Source of the DNA: Nocardioides pinisoli
GTDB taxonomy: Bacteria > Actinomycetota > Actinomycetes > Propionibacteriales > Nocardioidaceae
DNA length: 64,000 nucleotides
Direction of reading: 5' to 3'
Assembly (NCBI RefSeq): GCF_024199985.1
Contig: NZ_JANARS010000010.1
Location: 1-64,000 of the forward strand
A program made the translations under genes and the position numbers. The notes beneath the pieces are model-generated. The model saw only the letters and a program-made list of their open reading frames with translations, was not told the DNA's origin and ran no database searches. Below, piece after piece: positions 15,097 through 23,766 of the stretch (positions are counted from its first letter, which is position 1; each line of letters starts with the position of its first letter).

Positions 15097-17079
15097 TCAG
15101 ACCTCGAACTGACCTGCCTCGAGGCGCTTCTTGACCTCCTGGAGGAAGCGGCCCGCGTCGGCGCCGTCGACCAGGCGGTGGTCGTAGGTCAGGGAGAGGT
15201 GGACCATGTGGCGCACCGCGATCGTCTCGCCCAGGTTGGGGTCGTCGATCACGACGGGACGCTTCACCACGGCACCGGGGCCGAGGATGGCGACCTGCGG
15301 CTTGTTGATGATCGGGGTGTCGAAGAGCGCCCCGAAGCTGCCGAGGTTGGTGATGGTGAAGGTGCCACCGGACAGCTCGTCCGGGGTGATCTTGTTGGTG
15401 CGGGTGCGCTCGGCGACGTCGGCGATCTTCTTCGCCAGCCCGGCGATCGAGAGGTCGCCCGCCTCCTTCACGACCGGCGTCAGCAGGCCCTTCTCGGTGT
15501 CGACCGCGAACGCGATGTTCTCGCGGTCGAAGTAGGTCACCTCGCCCTTGTCGGTGTCGATCGCCGCGTTGAGCTTGGGGTGCAGCTTGAGCGCGTCGAT
15601 CGCCGCCTTCGCGAAGAACGGCAGGTAGGTGAGCTTCACGCCCTCGCGGGCCAGGAAGTCGGCCTTCGACGCCTCCCGCAGGCGGGCGATCGACGTGACG
15701 TCGACCTCCATGACCTGCGTCAGCTGGGCGGACTCGCGCAGCGACTCGACCATGCGCGTGGCGATGACCTTGCGCAGGCGCGAGAGCGGCTCGGTGGTGC
15801 CCCGCAGCGGCGACGGCGACGCCGACGACGGAGCGGCAGCGGCCGGGGGAGCGCCCGCAGCCGCGGGTGCGGCGGCCGGCGCGGCCGCGGGAGCGGCTGC
15901 GGCCTGCTGGGCGGCGGCAGCGGCGTCGAGGACGTCCTGCTTGCGGATGCGACCGCCGACGCCGGTGCCCTGGACGGAGCCGAGGTCGACCCCGTGCTGG
16001 TCGGCCATCTTGCGCACGAGCGGAGTGACGTACGCCGACTGGTCGCGGCCACCCTCCGAGGATCCGGCGGTCGGGGCCTTCGCGGCGGCGTCGGTGCGCT
16101 GCGGCTCGGGCTCGCCCTGCGGGGCGGGCGCGTAGGGCGCCTCGCCCTTGGCCTCGGGCTCGACCTGCTGCGGCTGCTCGGACGTCTGGGACTCGGCGGC
16201 AGGGGAGTCCTGCTTCTCCGACTCGGGCGTCTCGTCGCCCTCGGGCAGCTCGCCCTTCTCCTCGACGACCTGCTGCTCCTGCTCGGCCTTCTTCTCGGCG
16301 TTGGCCTCGTCCTTGGGCTGCGCCTCGGCGGACTGGGGCTCCGAGGTGCCGCCGGAGCCGGCGTCGCCGGACCCGATGATCGCGAGCTCGGCGCCGACCT
16401 CGACGGTCTCGTCCTCCTCGGCCTTGATCTCCAGCAGCGTGCCGGCCACGGGCGAGGGGATCTCGGTGTCGACCTTGTCGGTGGAGACCTCGAGCAGCGG
16501 CTCGTCGACGGCGACCTCGTCGCCGACCTGCTTCAGCCAGCGGGTGACGGTGCCCTCGGTGACGGACTCACCCAGCGCGGGCAGCGTCACCGGCGTGCCG
16601 CCGCCACCGCCGCCACCGCCGGAGGAGCCGCCGGAGTCGCCGGAGGCGGCCTGCTCGGCGGCGGGCTCGGACTGGGCCGGGGCGTCGTCCTTCTCGGACT
16701 CGGGAGTCTCGTCGCCGGCGGGGAGCTCGCCCGTCTCCTCGGCGACCTGCTCCTCCTGCTCGGCCTTCTTCTCCGACTCGCCCTCGTCCTTCGGCTGCGC
16801 CTCCGGCTCGGCCGACCCGGACGCGTCACCGGCGGACTCGCCCTCCTCGCCCACGACGGCCAGGACCGCGCCGACCTCGACGGTGTCGTCCTCGTTGGCC
16901 TTGATCTCCAGCAGCGTGCCCGCGACCGGGGACGGGATCTCGGTGTCGACCTTGTCGGTGGAGACCTCCAGCAGCGGCTCGTCGACGGCGACCGTGTCAC
17001 CGACCTGCTTCAGCCAGCGGGTGACGGTGCCCTCGGTGACGGACTCGCCGAGTGCGGGGAGGGTGACTTCGGAGGCCAT
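15097..17079 (-). CDS. sucB: 2-oxoglutarate dehydrogenase E2, dihydrolipoyl acyltransferase with two lipoyl domains
   Basis: Core acyltransferase of a 2-oxoacid dehydrogenase complex; it moves succinyl (or acetyl) groups from lipoyl-lysine to CoA. The 660 residues contain lipoyl domain 1 (about 4-78, K43 in STDKVD), an acidic Ala/Glu linker, lipoyl domain 2 (about 163-238, K202) and a second very similar linker. A peripheral subunit-binding domain (about 352-388, VTPLVRKMADQHGVDLGSV) and an Ala/Pro linker follow, then the catalytic domain (about 425-660) with TYDHRLVDGADAGRF containing the active His and Asp. Start: ATG 17079 after GAAGGA. The gene is 56 bases downstream of lpdA (E3) on the same strand. 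In Actinobacteria this E2 usually serves both pyruvate and 2-oxoglutarate branches. Confidence 0.95.
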   Translation of the reverse strand: MASEVTLPALGESVTEGTVTRWLKQVGDTVAVDEPLLEVSTDKVDTEIPSPVAGTLLEIKANEDDTVEVGAVLAVVGEEGESAGDASGSAEPEAQPKDEGESEKKAEQEEQVAEETGELPAGDETPESEKDDAPAQSEPAAEQAASGDSGGSSGGGGGGGGTPVTLPALGESVTEGTVTRWLKQVGDEVAVDEPLLEVSTDKVDTEIPSPVAGTLLEIKAEEDETVEVGAELAIIGSGDAGSGGTSEPQSAEAQPKDEANAEKKAEQEQQVVEEKGELPEGDETPESEKQDSPAAESQTSEQPQQVEPEAKGEAPYAPAPQGEPEPQRTDAAAKAPTAGSSEGGRDQSAYVTPLVRKMADQHGVDLGSVQGTGVGGRIRKQDVLDAAAAAQQAAAAPAAAPAAAPAAAGAPPAAAAPSSASPSPLRGTTEPLSRLRKVIATRMVESLRESAQLTQVMEVDVTSIARLREASKADFLAREGVKLTYLPFFAKAAIDALKLHPKLNAAIDTDKGEVTYFDRENIAFAVDTEKGLLTPVVKEAGDLSIAGLAKKIADVAERTRTNKITPDELSGGTFTITNLGSFGALFDTPIINKPQVAILGPGAVVKRPVVIDDPNLGETIAVRHMVHLSLTYDHRLVDGADAGRFLQEVKKRLEAGQFEV

Positions 17080-17135
17080 GTGGTTCCTTCGCTCGCGTGT
17101 GGTTGGGGAATTCTCGGGTGCTTCGAGGAGGTGCT

Positions 17136-18512
17136 TCAGGAGTGCGCGTGGAGCGGCTTGCCGGCCAGCGCGAGGTGCGCCTCGCCGAGGGCCTCGTTCT
17201 GGGTGGGGTGGGCGTGCACGAGCGGCGCGACGTCGTCGGCGTGCGCCTCCCAGTTGTAGATGAGCTGGGCCTCGCCGATGAGCTCACCGACGCGATCGCC
17301 CACCATGTGGACGCCGAGCACCGGTCCGTCCTGGAGGCCGACGAGCTTGACGAAGCCCTGGGTCTGCAGGATCTGGCTCTTGCCGTTGCCGCCGAGGTCG
17401 TAGGTCAGCGTGGTCACCGCGTCGCCGTGCAGCTCGCGGGCGCGGGCCTCGTCGAGGCCGACCGACGCGATCTCCGGGTGGGAGTAGGTCACGCGCGGGA
17501 TGCCGGACTCGTCGATCGGGCGCGGGTCGAGCCCGGCGATCTCCTCCGCGACGAAGATGCCCTGCTGGAAGCCGCGGTGGGCGAGCTGGAGGCCGGGGAC
17601 GATGTCGCCGACGGCGTAGACGCCGTCGACGTTGGTGCGGCACCGCTCGTCGGCGAGCACGAAGCCGCGGTCCATCTCGATGCCCTGCTCGGCGTAGCCG
17701 AGACCGTCGGTGGCCGGCCCGCGCCCGACGGCGACGAGGAGGATCTCGGCCTCGATGACGTCGCCGCCCTCGACGGTGACGGCGACGCCGGTGTCGGTCG
17801 TCTTGACGCTCTGGAACGGCGTGCCGGTGCGGAAGGCGATCTTGCGCTTGCGGAAGGCGCGCTCGAGCGCCTTGGAGCAGGCCTCGTCCTCGGCGGCGAC
17901 CAGGCGCGGCAGGGCCTCGACGATGGTGACGTCGGAGCCGAAGGACTTCCAGACGCTGGCGAACTCGCAGCCGATGACGCCGCCGCCCAGCACGATGGCC
18001 GAGGCGGGGACCCGGTCGAGGCGCAGCGCGTGCTCGGAGGTGAGGACCTTGACGCCGTCGACCTCGAGACCGGGCAGCGACCTGCTGTAGGAGCCGGACG
18101 CCAGCACGACGGCCTTGCCGGTGTGGACGGTGCCGTCGACGGTCACCTCGCGGGGACCGGTCAGCGTGCCGGTGCCCTGGATGACCGTGATGCCGCGCGA
18201 CTTGATCAGGCCGGTGAGTCCCTTGAACAGCCGGTCGACGACCTTGTCCTTGTAGGCGTTGACGCCGGTCATGTCGATGCCGTCGAGGGTGGCGGTGACG
18301 CCGAACTGTGCGGCCTCGCGGGCAGAGTCGGCGACCTCGGCGGCGTGGAGGAGGGCCTTGGTGGGGATGCAGCCCACGTGGAGGCAGGTGCCCCCGAGGT
18401 TGCCCTTCTCGACCAGGCCGACGCTCAGGCCCAGCTGGGCCGCTCGCAGGGCACAGGCGTACCCGCCCGAACCAGCCCCGAGGATGAGGACGTCGAACTC
18501 TCCGTCCGCCAC
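17136..18512 (-). CDS. lpdA: Dihydrolipoyl dehydrogenase (E3)
   Basis: FAD enzyme that reoxidises dihydrolipoyl groups with NAD+. The 458-residue protein shows the FAD loop LILGAGSGGYACAL, the redox-active disulfide GGTCLHVGCIPTK, the NAD-binding VLGGGVIGCEFASV, the second FAD motif GVYAVGDIVPG, and the C-terminal catalytic His in HAHPTQNEALGEA. Start: GTG at 18512 with GAGGGA 7 bases upstream; the long frame reaching back to 19196 is an artefact. It is first in the lpdA-sucB pair, and its substrate is the lipoyl group built by LipB and LipA encoded upstream in this window. Confidence 0.98.
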   Translation of the reverse strand: MADGEFDVLILGAGSGGYACALRAAQLGLSVGLVEKGNLGGTCLHVGCIPTKALLHAAEVADSAREAAQFGVTATLDGIDMTGVNAYKDKVVDRLFKGLTGLIKSRGITVIQGTGTLTGPREVTVDGTVHTGKAVVLASGSYSRSLPGLEVDGVKVLTSEHALRLDRVPASAIVLGGGVIGCEFASVWKSFGSDVTIVEALPRLVAAEDEACSKALERAFRKRKIAFRTGTPFQSVKTTDTGVAVTVEGGDVIEAEILLVAVGRGPATDGLGYAEQGIEMDRGFVLADERCRTNVDGVYAVGDIVPGLQLAHRGFQQGIFVAEEIAGLDPRPIDESGIPRVTYSHPEIASVGLDEARARELHGDAVTTLTYDLGGNGKSQILQTQGFVKLVGLQDGPVLGVHMVGDRVGELIGEAQLIYNWEAHADDVAPLVHAHPTQNEALGEAHLALAGKPLHAHS

Positions 18513-18644
18513 TGATTCCCTCCACACGCTCGACTCGCACCGACCACCTCGGGCGCGACCATCTTTGCACTCTTCGCGACGCTGTCCACACCGGGTCGGG
18601 TGGGTCGAACGGGCGATCGGCGAGCGCGATGCGGAAGGTCCCGG

Positions 18645-18650
18645 CAGAAT
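18645..18650 (+). promoter_or_regulatory. -10-like hexamer before the 119-residue gene
   Basis: CAGAAT ends 6 bases before the ATG at 18657, fitting a leaderless start, although the hexamer lacks the usual first T. Confidence 0.35.
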
Positions 18651-18656
18651 GTGCGC

Positions 18657-19016
18657 ATGGGCTTGTTCGACCGATTCCGCCGCAAGGGGCGCAGCAGTGC
18701 TCCTGCGCGGGACGCCATCCGCACCGGCTCCACGCGCGTCCGCGCGTCCGACGGTGAGGACGTGCGCCACCTCGAGGCGTTCGTCAGCACCCGCCAGGGG
18801 GTCGAGGGCTTCGTCGAGCCCCGCACGGCCGTCAGCGACGTGACGCTGCTGCTCGTCGCCCACGACGGCGAGTGGACGCGACGCCGGGTGCCGAGCGTGA
18901 AGTGGGCCCACGACTTCGCCAACCGCCACCGTGTGCCGTCCTACGACGCCGCGGTCGTGGGCGTGCCCCAGCGGATGCGCGACTACAACCGGCGGAAGAA
19001 GGCCGAGGGCATCTAG
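18657..19016 (+). CDS. Conserved hypothetical small basic protein
   Basis: A 119-residue soluble protein I do not recognise. It starts MGLFDRFRRKGRSS, a short amphipathic basic helix that could bind membranes. The body (about residues 28-119) contains DGEDVRHLEAFVSTRQGVEG, DVTLLLVAHDGEWTRRRVPS and a basic C-terminal helix RMRDYNRRKKAEGI. It is divergent from lpdA and convergent with pepA, with strong GC-ending codon bias, so it is a real gene. No metal or catalytic motif is evident. Confidence 0.75.
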   Translation: MGLFDRFRRKGRSSAPARDAIRTGSTRVRASDGEDVRHLEAFVSTRQGVEGFVEPRTAVSDVTLLLVAHDGEWTRRRVPSVKWAHDFANRHRVPSYDAAVVGVPQRMRDYNRRKKAEGI

Positions 19017-19054
19017 CCCGCCGGTCGTCCTCGACGCTCGCGTCCGGCCTCCGG

Positions 19055-20581
19055 TCAGTCCGCGGAGCGGCCCTCGGCCAGCGAGCGCGCGATCTCGACG
19101 AGCGTGGTGACTCCGAAGCCGGTGGCCCCGGCCGGGACGTGGCCGTAGGGACCGCCGGTGTTGATCTCCTTGCCGGCGATGTCGAGGTGCGCCCACGGCA
19201 GCCCGCCGGTGAACTCGCGCAGGAACGCCGAGGCGTAGAGGCCGCCGCCCCAGCGGACCCAGTCGTGCTGGAGCAGGTCGGCGACCTTGGAGGAGGTGAT
19301 GCGCTCCTTCATCTCCTCCGGGATCGGCATCGGCCAGTGCTGCTCGCCGGCGGCCGCTCCCGCCGCCAGCACGACCTGCACCTCGTCGTCGGTGCCCATC
19401 ACGGCACCGACCTTGTCGCCCAGCGCGAGCTGCATGTGGCCGGTCAGGGTGGCGATGTCGACGACGAGGTCGGGCTCCTCGAGCACCGCCAGCGAGAGTG
19501 CGTCACCCAGCAGCATCCGGCCCTCGGCGTCGGTGTTGGCGATCTCGACGGTGGAGCCGTTGTGCATCGTGATGACGTCGCCCGGGCGGGTGGCGGTCCC
19601 GGACACCATGTTCTCGGCCATGGGGGCGAACGCGGTCACCTTGACGGGCAGGCCGAGCCGCGCGACGGCGAGGGTGGCGGCGATGACGCTGGCCGCGCCG
19701 GCCATGTCGCCCTTCATGTTGACCATGCTGGACGACGGCTTGATGGTGAGGCCGCCGGAGTCGAAGGTGACGCCCTTGCCCACGAGGGCGAGGTGGGCGA
19801 CCGCGTCCCGCGGCGCCCAGGTCAGCTTGACCAGGCGCGACGGCGCCTCGGAGGAGTCGCCGACGCTGAGGATGCCGCCGCAGCCCATGTCCGCGAGCTG
19901 CTCGTGGTCGAACACCTCGAGCGCGACCTTGGGCGCCCCGCGGCCCTTGGTGACCTCCTTGTGCGCGGCGGTCACCAGGTCGGCCAGCAGCGGGGGAGTG
20001 CAGTCGCGGGGCGGGGTGTTGACCCAGTCGCGGGTGAGGGTGACGGCGTCGGCGAGCACCTCCGCGCGCTCCAGCGCGGCGAGGGCCTCGGCGCGTCGCG
20101 CGATGGCGGTGAGCACGACGACGTCGTTGGGCTCGGTGGACTCGGACTTCGCCGACTTGTAGGCGGTGAAGGTGTAGCCGCCGAGACGGTGTCCCTCGAC
20201 CACGGCGGCGACGAGCTCGGGCGTCTCGCTCGGCAGGGCGAGGGCGACCGACGCGGCGTTGGGGACGTTGCGGGCCGCGACCCCCGCGGCACGTCGTACG
20301 GCGATGGGGTCGGTCGGGTCCTCGCCCAGGCCGACGAACACCAGCAGCGGCGCGTTGACCTCGTCACGGGTGGGCGTCCGGACGGCCTCACCGGCCTTGC
20401 CGGTCACACCCATCGTGGAGAGGAAGGGACGCAGCCGGCGACCGTAGGCCGCGCTCACGTCCGCCGCGGCGTCGCACAGCCGTGGCCCCTTCGGGCCGGC
20501 GACCACCCCCACGACGACGGCGTCGGCTCGGGTCTTGGCAGGGCTGGCGCTGCGGAGAGCGTAGGTGGTCACCCGCGGCAT
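19055..20581 (-). CDS. pepA: Leucyl aminopeptidase (M17)
   Basis: Cytosolic two-metal aminopeptidase that removes N-terminal residues from peptides. The 508 residues include an N-terminal macro-like domain (about 1-170) and the M17 catalytic domain. Metal and active-site signatures are GKGVTFDSGGLTIKPSSSM (Lys and Asp ligands), MKGDMAGAASV, and the family signature NTDAEGRMLLGDALS with Asp and Glu ligands. Start: ATG 20581, giving MPRVTTYALRS; the longer frame upstream is antisense to gcvT. Divergent from gcvT with 45 bases between starts. Confidence 0.96.
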   Translation of the reverse strand: MPRVTTYALRSASPAKTRADAVVVGVVAGPKGPRLCDAAADVSAAYGRRLRPFLSTMGVTGKAGEAVRTPTRDEVNAPLLVFVGLGEDPTDPIAVRRAAGVAARNVPNAASVALALPSETPELVAAVVEGHRLGGYTFTAYKSAKSESTEPNDVVVLTAIARRAEALAALERAEVLADAVTLTRDWVNTPPRDCTPPLLADLVTAAHKEVTKGRGAPKVALEVFDHEQLADMGCGGILSVGDSSEAPSRLVKLTWAPRDAVAHLALVGKGVTFDSGGLTIKPSSSMVNMKGDMAGAASVIAATLAVARLGLPVKVTAFAPMAENMVSGTATRPGDVITMHNGSTVEIANTDAEGRMLLGDALSLAVLEEPDLVVDIATLTGHMQLALGDKVGAVMGTDDEVQVVLAAGAAAGEQHWPMPIPEEMKERITSSKVADLLQHDWVRWGGGLYASAFLREFTGGLPWAHLDIAGKEINTGGPYGHVPAGATGFGVTTLVEIARSLAEGRSAD

Positions 20582-20614
20582 GCTAGGCGAGACCTGACGC
20601 GCTGGTCGCTGCGG

Positions 20615-20620
20615 TAGGTT
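20615..20620 (+). promoter_or_regulatory. -10 element, leaderless start of gcvT
   Basis: TAGGTT with a 6-base gap to ATG 20627 inside the 45-bp divergent region shared with pepA. Confidence 0.5.
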
Positions 20621-20626
20621 CGCGCC

Positions 20627-21736
20627 ATGGCCGCATCGCTCAAGCAGTCGCCCCTCCACGACCGTCACGAAGCCCTCGGTGCCAAGTTCGCCGAGTTCGG
20701 CGGCTGGTCGATGCCGCTGGAGTACCCGACCGGTGTCGTGAAGGAGCACACGGCCGTCCGTGAGTCGGTCGGCATCTTCGACGTGAGCCACCTGGGCAAG
20801 GTGATGGTGTCCGGGCCGGGGGCCGCGGACTTCGTCAACGCCACGCTGTCCAACGACCTCGCCAAGATCGAGCCCGGCAAGGCGCAGTACACCCTCTGCC
20901 TCGACGAGTCCGGCGGCATCGTCGACGACCTCATCGCCTACTGGCACGACCTCGAGCACGTGCTGCTGATCCCCAACGCGGCCAACACCGCCGAGGTGGT
21001 GGCCCGGCTCGCCGCGGCTGCGCCCGACGGGGTGAAGGTCCGCAGCCACCACGACGACTACGCCGTGCTGGCCGTGCAGGGCACTCGCTCCGACGAGGTC
21101 CTCGCGAAGGTCGGGCTGCCCGCCGGGCACGACTACATGTCCTTCGTCGAGGCGGAGCTCGACGACACCGGCGTCGGCGTCGTCGTGTGCCGCACCGGCT
21201 ACACGGGCGAGCGCGGCTACGAGCTGGTCGTCGCCAACTCGGTCGCCGGTCGGCTCTGGGACGACCTGATGGCCGCCGGCGAGGAGTGGGGCATCACCGC
21301 GTGCGGCCTCGGCGCCCGCGACACGCTGCGCACCGAGATGGGCTACCCGCTGCACGGGCAGGACATCGGCCTCGACACCAACCCCGTGGAGGCGGGGCTG
21401 TCGTGGGCGGTCGGGTGGAAGAAGAACGTCTTCTGGGGCCGCGACGCGGTGCTGAAGGTGAAGGAGGACGGCCCCAAGCGACGGCTGCGCGGGCTCGTCG
21501 CCGTCGGGCGCGGCATCCCGCGCCCCGGCATGGGCGTCACCCTCACCCACGACGTGCCGCTGGCCGACATCACCTCGGGCACGTTCTCCCCGACGCTGAA
21601 GAAGGGCATCGGCCTCGCGCTCATCCCGACGATGGTGGCCGAGGACGCGCAGGTCGGTGTCGACGTCCGCGGCCGGCGCGAGATCTTCCAGCTGGTCAAG
21701 CCACCCTTCGTCGACCCGTCGGTGAAGGAGTCCTGA
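20627..21736 (+). CDS. gcvT: Aminomethyltransferase (glycine cleavage T protein)
   Basis: Takes the aminomethyl group from the lipoyl arm of the H protein and transfers the one-carbon unit to tetrahydrofolate, releasing ammonia. The 369-residue protein has GGWSMPLEYPTGVVKEHTAV, the substrate region FDVSHLGKVMVSGPGAADFV, YTLCLDESGGIVDDLI with the catalytic Asp, CRTGYTGERGYELV, and the C-terminal barrel with TSGTFSPTLKKGIGLALI. H and P proteins are not in the window. It connects to folate genes thyA and folA that follow within 4.5 kb, and needs lipoylated GcvH made by LipA/LipB. Confidence 0.96.
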   Translation: MAASLKQSPLHDRHEALGAKFAEFGGWSMPLEYPTGVVKEHTAVRESVGIFDVSHLGKVMVSGPGAADFVNATLSNDLAKIEPGKAQYTLCLDESGGIVDDLIAYWHDLEHVLLIPNAANTAEVVARLAAAAPDGVKVRSHHDDYAVLAVQGTRSDEVLAKVGLPAGHDYMSFVEAELDDTGVGVVVCRTGYTGERGYELVVANSVAGRLWDDLMAAGEEWGITACGLGARDTLRTEMGYPLHGQDIGLDTNPVEAGLSWAVGWKKNVFWGRDAVLKVKEDGPKRRLRGLVAVGRGIPRPGMGVTLTHDVPLADITSGTFSPTLKKGIGLALIPTMVAEDAQVGVDVRGRREIFQLVKPPFVDPSVKES

Positions 21737-21737
21737 C

Positions 21738-21989
21738 GTGCTGCCCGGTCAGCCGCCCACGTTCCGCCAGCCCTCCGCCGCCGACAGGCCGTGGTGGTGG
21801 CGCCTGGAGGACGCGTCCGGCGAGGCCGTCGAGGTGGCCGGCCACTCCGACCAGCGCTTCGCCAACCAGGGCGACGCGGAGTCGTGGGTGGGTGAGATCT
21901 GGGCCGAGCTGGCCGAGCAGGGCGTCGCTGCGGTGACGCTGTTCGAGCACGACCGGCAGGTCTACGGCCCGATGTCGTTGAGCGCCTGA
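21738..21989 (+). CDS. Small conserved hypothetical protein downstream of gcvT
   Basis: An 83-residue acidic protein starting with GTG one base after the gcvT stop, so it is almost certainly co-translated with it. Visible stretches are WWWRLEDASGEAVEVAG, GDAESWVGEIWAELAEQGV and a C-terminal VTLFEHDRQVYGPMSLSA. The pattern beta-hairpin, helix, beta-strand suggests a compact single domain. I do not recognise a family. No membrane or signal segment. The tight link to gcvT hints at a housekeeping or folate role, but this is position only. Confidence 0.7.
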   Translation: MLPGQPPTFRQPSAADRPWWWRLEDASGEAVEVAGHSDQRFANQGDAESWVGEIWAELAEQGVAAVTLFEHDRQVYGPMSLSA

Positions 21990-22058
21990 CCCCATCCGCC
22001 CCGGCCACCGGGTCCGAAGGCCTCACGAGCCTGGAGACGGAGAGGGGGTGGGACGGCG

Positions 22059-22925
22059 ATGACGGAGCGGTCGGACTTCGCGGCGTACGTCGACGCGCGG
22101 TGGCCCGACCTCGTCGGAGGGCTCGAGGACGAGGGCGTCGCGGGCGATCGCGCGCGGCTGGCCGTCGCCGAGGCCCTGCTGGGCGCCCGACGGTCGTGGG
22201 AGCGCCGGGTGCGCGAGGAGCAGGTCGACGTGACGCTCTGGGCGGAGGTGCGCGAACGGGCGGGCCTGGCTGCGCGGCCGGGTGAGCCCGTGCCCCACGC
22301 CGTACGCCCCCGCGACCCGCGCGACGGCCCGGAGGAGTGGCTCGAGCGGGCGGGTCGCACGCGCGCGGCGCGGCGGCGTCGGGGCGCACAGCGCGCCCTG
22401 GTCGGTCTCGCGGTCCTGGCCGTGCTCGCGGCGGGGTGGTCGTGGTGGGCGGGACGCCCCGACCCGCCGGCGGTGCGCGAGGAGGCGAACCCGCTGCCCG
22501 TCCACTGGTACGCCGAGGACGAGCTGCACCTGCAGGACGTGGTGGTCGAGCTCCCCGGCCTCGAGGCCTTCGTCGCCGACTTCACCGACGACACCGCCGT
22601 GGTCGCGCGGCTGCGGTCCGGCGAGGTGGTGCGGGTGGACGCCGAGGGCGAGCTCCAGCCGGTCGACGAGGCACCCCCCGCCCTCGACACGGTCCCGATC
22701 CCGCCTCCCGTGCGGGGGATCGGCCCCTACGACGCGCTGGTCGAGAGCGTCCCCCTCGCGGGCGGCGGCTGGGCCCACCTGGTCGACTCCGCCCGCCGGG
22801 CCGGCGCCGAGGACGACCTGCGGCAGTCGGAGACCGGCCGTCGCGCCGTCGTGGTGTGCCCGACCGAGTGGACGTGCGAGGAGCCGGTCACCGTCGTCGC
22901 CGACGGGACGGTCCGGTTGCGCTGA
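22059..22925 (+). CDS. Hypothetical single-pass membrane protein
   Basis: A 288-residue protein with an N-terminal helical region (about 1-60, FAAYVDARWPDLVGGLEDEG and AVAEALLGARRSWERRVREE). This resembles the start of sigma-factor-associated SigE-like small membrane proteins in Actinobacteria. A basic stretch RTRAARRRRGAQ precedes one transmembrane helix at about residues 110-128. The outer domain has repeating short beta-strands (VARLRSGEVVRVDAEGELQP) and two Cys near the end (CPTEWTCEE) that could form a disulfide. ATG 22059 follows a GGAGACGGAGAGGGGG tract. No known function; it might sense an extracellular signal, which is speculation. Confidence 0.6.
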   Translation: MTERSDFAAYVDARWPDLVGGLEDEGVAGDRARLAVAEALLGARRSWERRVREEQVDVTLWAEVRERAGLAARPGEPVPHAVRPRDPRDGPEEWLERAGRTRAARRRRGAQRALVGLAVLAVLAAGWSWWAGRPDPPAVREEANPLPVHWYAEDELHLQDVVVELPGLEAFVADFTDDTAVVARLRSGEVVRVDAEGELQPVDEAPPALDTVPIPPPVRGIGPYDALVESVPLAGGGWAHLVDSARRAGAEDDLRQSETGRRAVVVCPTEWTCEEPVTVVADGTVRLR

Positions 22926-22957
22926 GGCGTGGACGCCGGCGGCTAGGGTCGCGCCTC

Positions 22958-23737
22958 GTGGCTGAGGCACTCTGGACAGGCGTGGCGCAGACCTACGCGC
23001 GCAGCTTCGCCGGGCTGTGCGCCGGCGCCGTCCCGGCGATGCTGGCCGACCTGCCGCCCGGCGGACGGCTGCTCGACGTGGGGTGCGGAACCGGCGCTCT
23101 GGTGCGGGCCGCCCGCGACGCGGGGCACGACACCCTCGGCGTCGAGCCCGACCCCGAGATGGCCGCGCTGGCCTCAGCGACGCTCGGGGCCGAGGTGGTC
23201 GTCGCCGGCCTGCCGGACCTGCCGCTGGCCGACGACGGCTTCGAGACCGTGACGGCGAGCTTCGTGCTCAACCACGTCGACGACCCCCGCGCCGGGGCCC
23301 GCGAGCTGGCGCGGGTCGCCGCTCCCGGCGGCACCGTCCGCGCGACGATCTGGGGAGCGACGCCGCCGCCCCAGGCGGTGATGTGGAGCGGGCTGCTCGA
23401 CGCCGCCGGCGCGACGCGGACCCCGCCGCCCCGGCTGCCGGCCGAGCGCGACTTCGAGCGCTCGCCCCACGGCCTGGCAGGCATCCTCGGAGAGGCCGGG
23501 CTCGCCGTCACCCACGCCGGCACGCACGCCTGGCGGTGGCGCGTCGCCCCCGACGACCTGTGGGCCGGGCTCACCTCGATCGGCAGCTTCGGCGTGCTCT
23601 GGCGCGACCAGGCCGACGACGTCCGCGACCGGCTGCGAGCGGCGTACGACGCCCTCGACGCGCCGTGGCGCGACGGCCCGGACCTCGTCTTCGACGTCGA
23701 GTGCGTCGTGGCCGAGGCGCGCGTGCCGCGGTCGTAG
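22958..23737 (+). CDS. Class I SAM-dependent methyltransferase
   Basis: A 259-residue Rossmann methyltransferase of the UbiE/type-11 kind. Motif I is LLDVGCGTGALVRAARDAG (about residues 37-55), the acidic residue ending strand 2 is in GVEPDPEMAALA, motif II-like is GLPDLPLADDGFETVTASF, and LARVAAPGGTVRATIW is motif III. Substrate unknown; the closest functional group acts on small molecules. GTG at 22958 is chosen because TAGGGT lies 8 bases upstream and the protein then begins at the usual helix (ALWTGVAQTYARSF). It is followed 29 bases later by thyA. Confidence 0.88.
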   Translation: MAEALWTGVAQTYARSFAGLCAGAVPAMLADLPPGGRLLDVGCGTGALVRAARDAGHDTLGVEPDPEMAALASATLGAEVVVAGLPDLPLADDGFETVTASFVLNHVDDPRAGARELARVAAPGGTVRATIWGATPPPQAVMWSGLLDAAGATRTPPPRLPAERDFERSPHGLAGILGEAGLAVTHAGTHAWRWRVAPDDLWAGLTSIGSFGVLWRDQADDVRDRLRAAYDALDAPWRDGPDLVFDVECVVAEARVPRS

Positions 23738-23753
23738 CGGGTCGTCGAGGTCG

Positions 23754-23759
23754 TAGAGT
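23754..23759 (+). promoter_or_regulatory. -10 element, leaderless start of thyA
   Basis: TAGAGT with a 7-base gap to the GTG start at 23767. Confidence 0.5.
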
Positions 23760-23766
23760 CGTTCCC

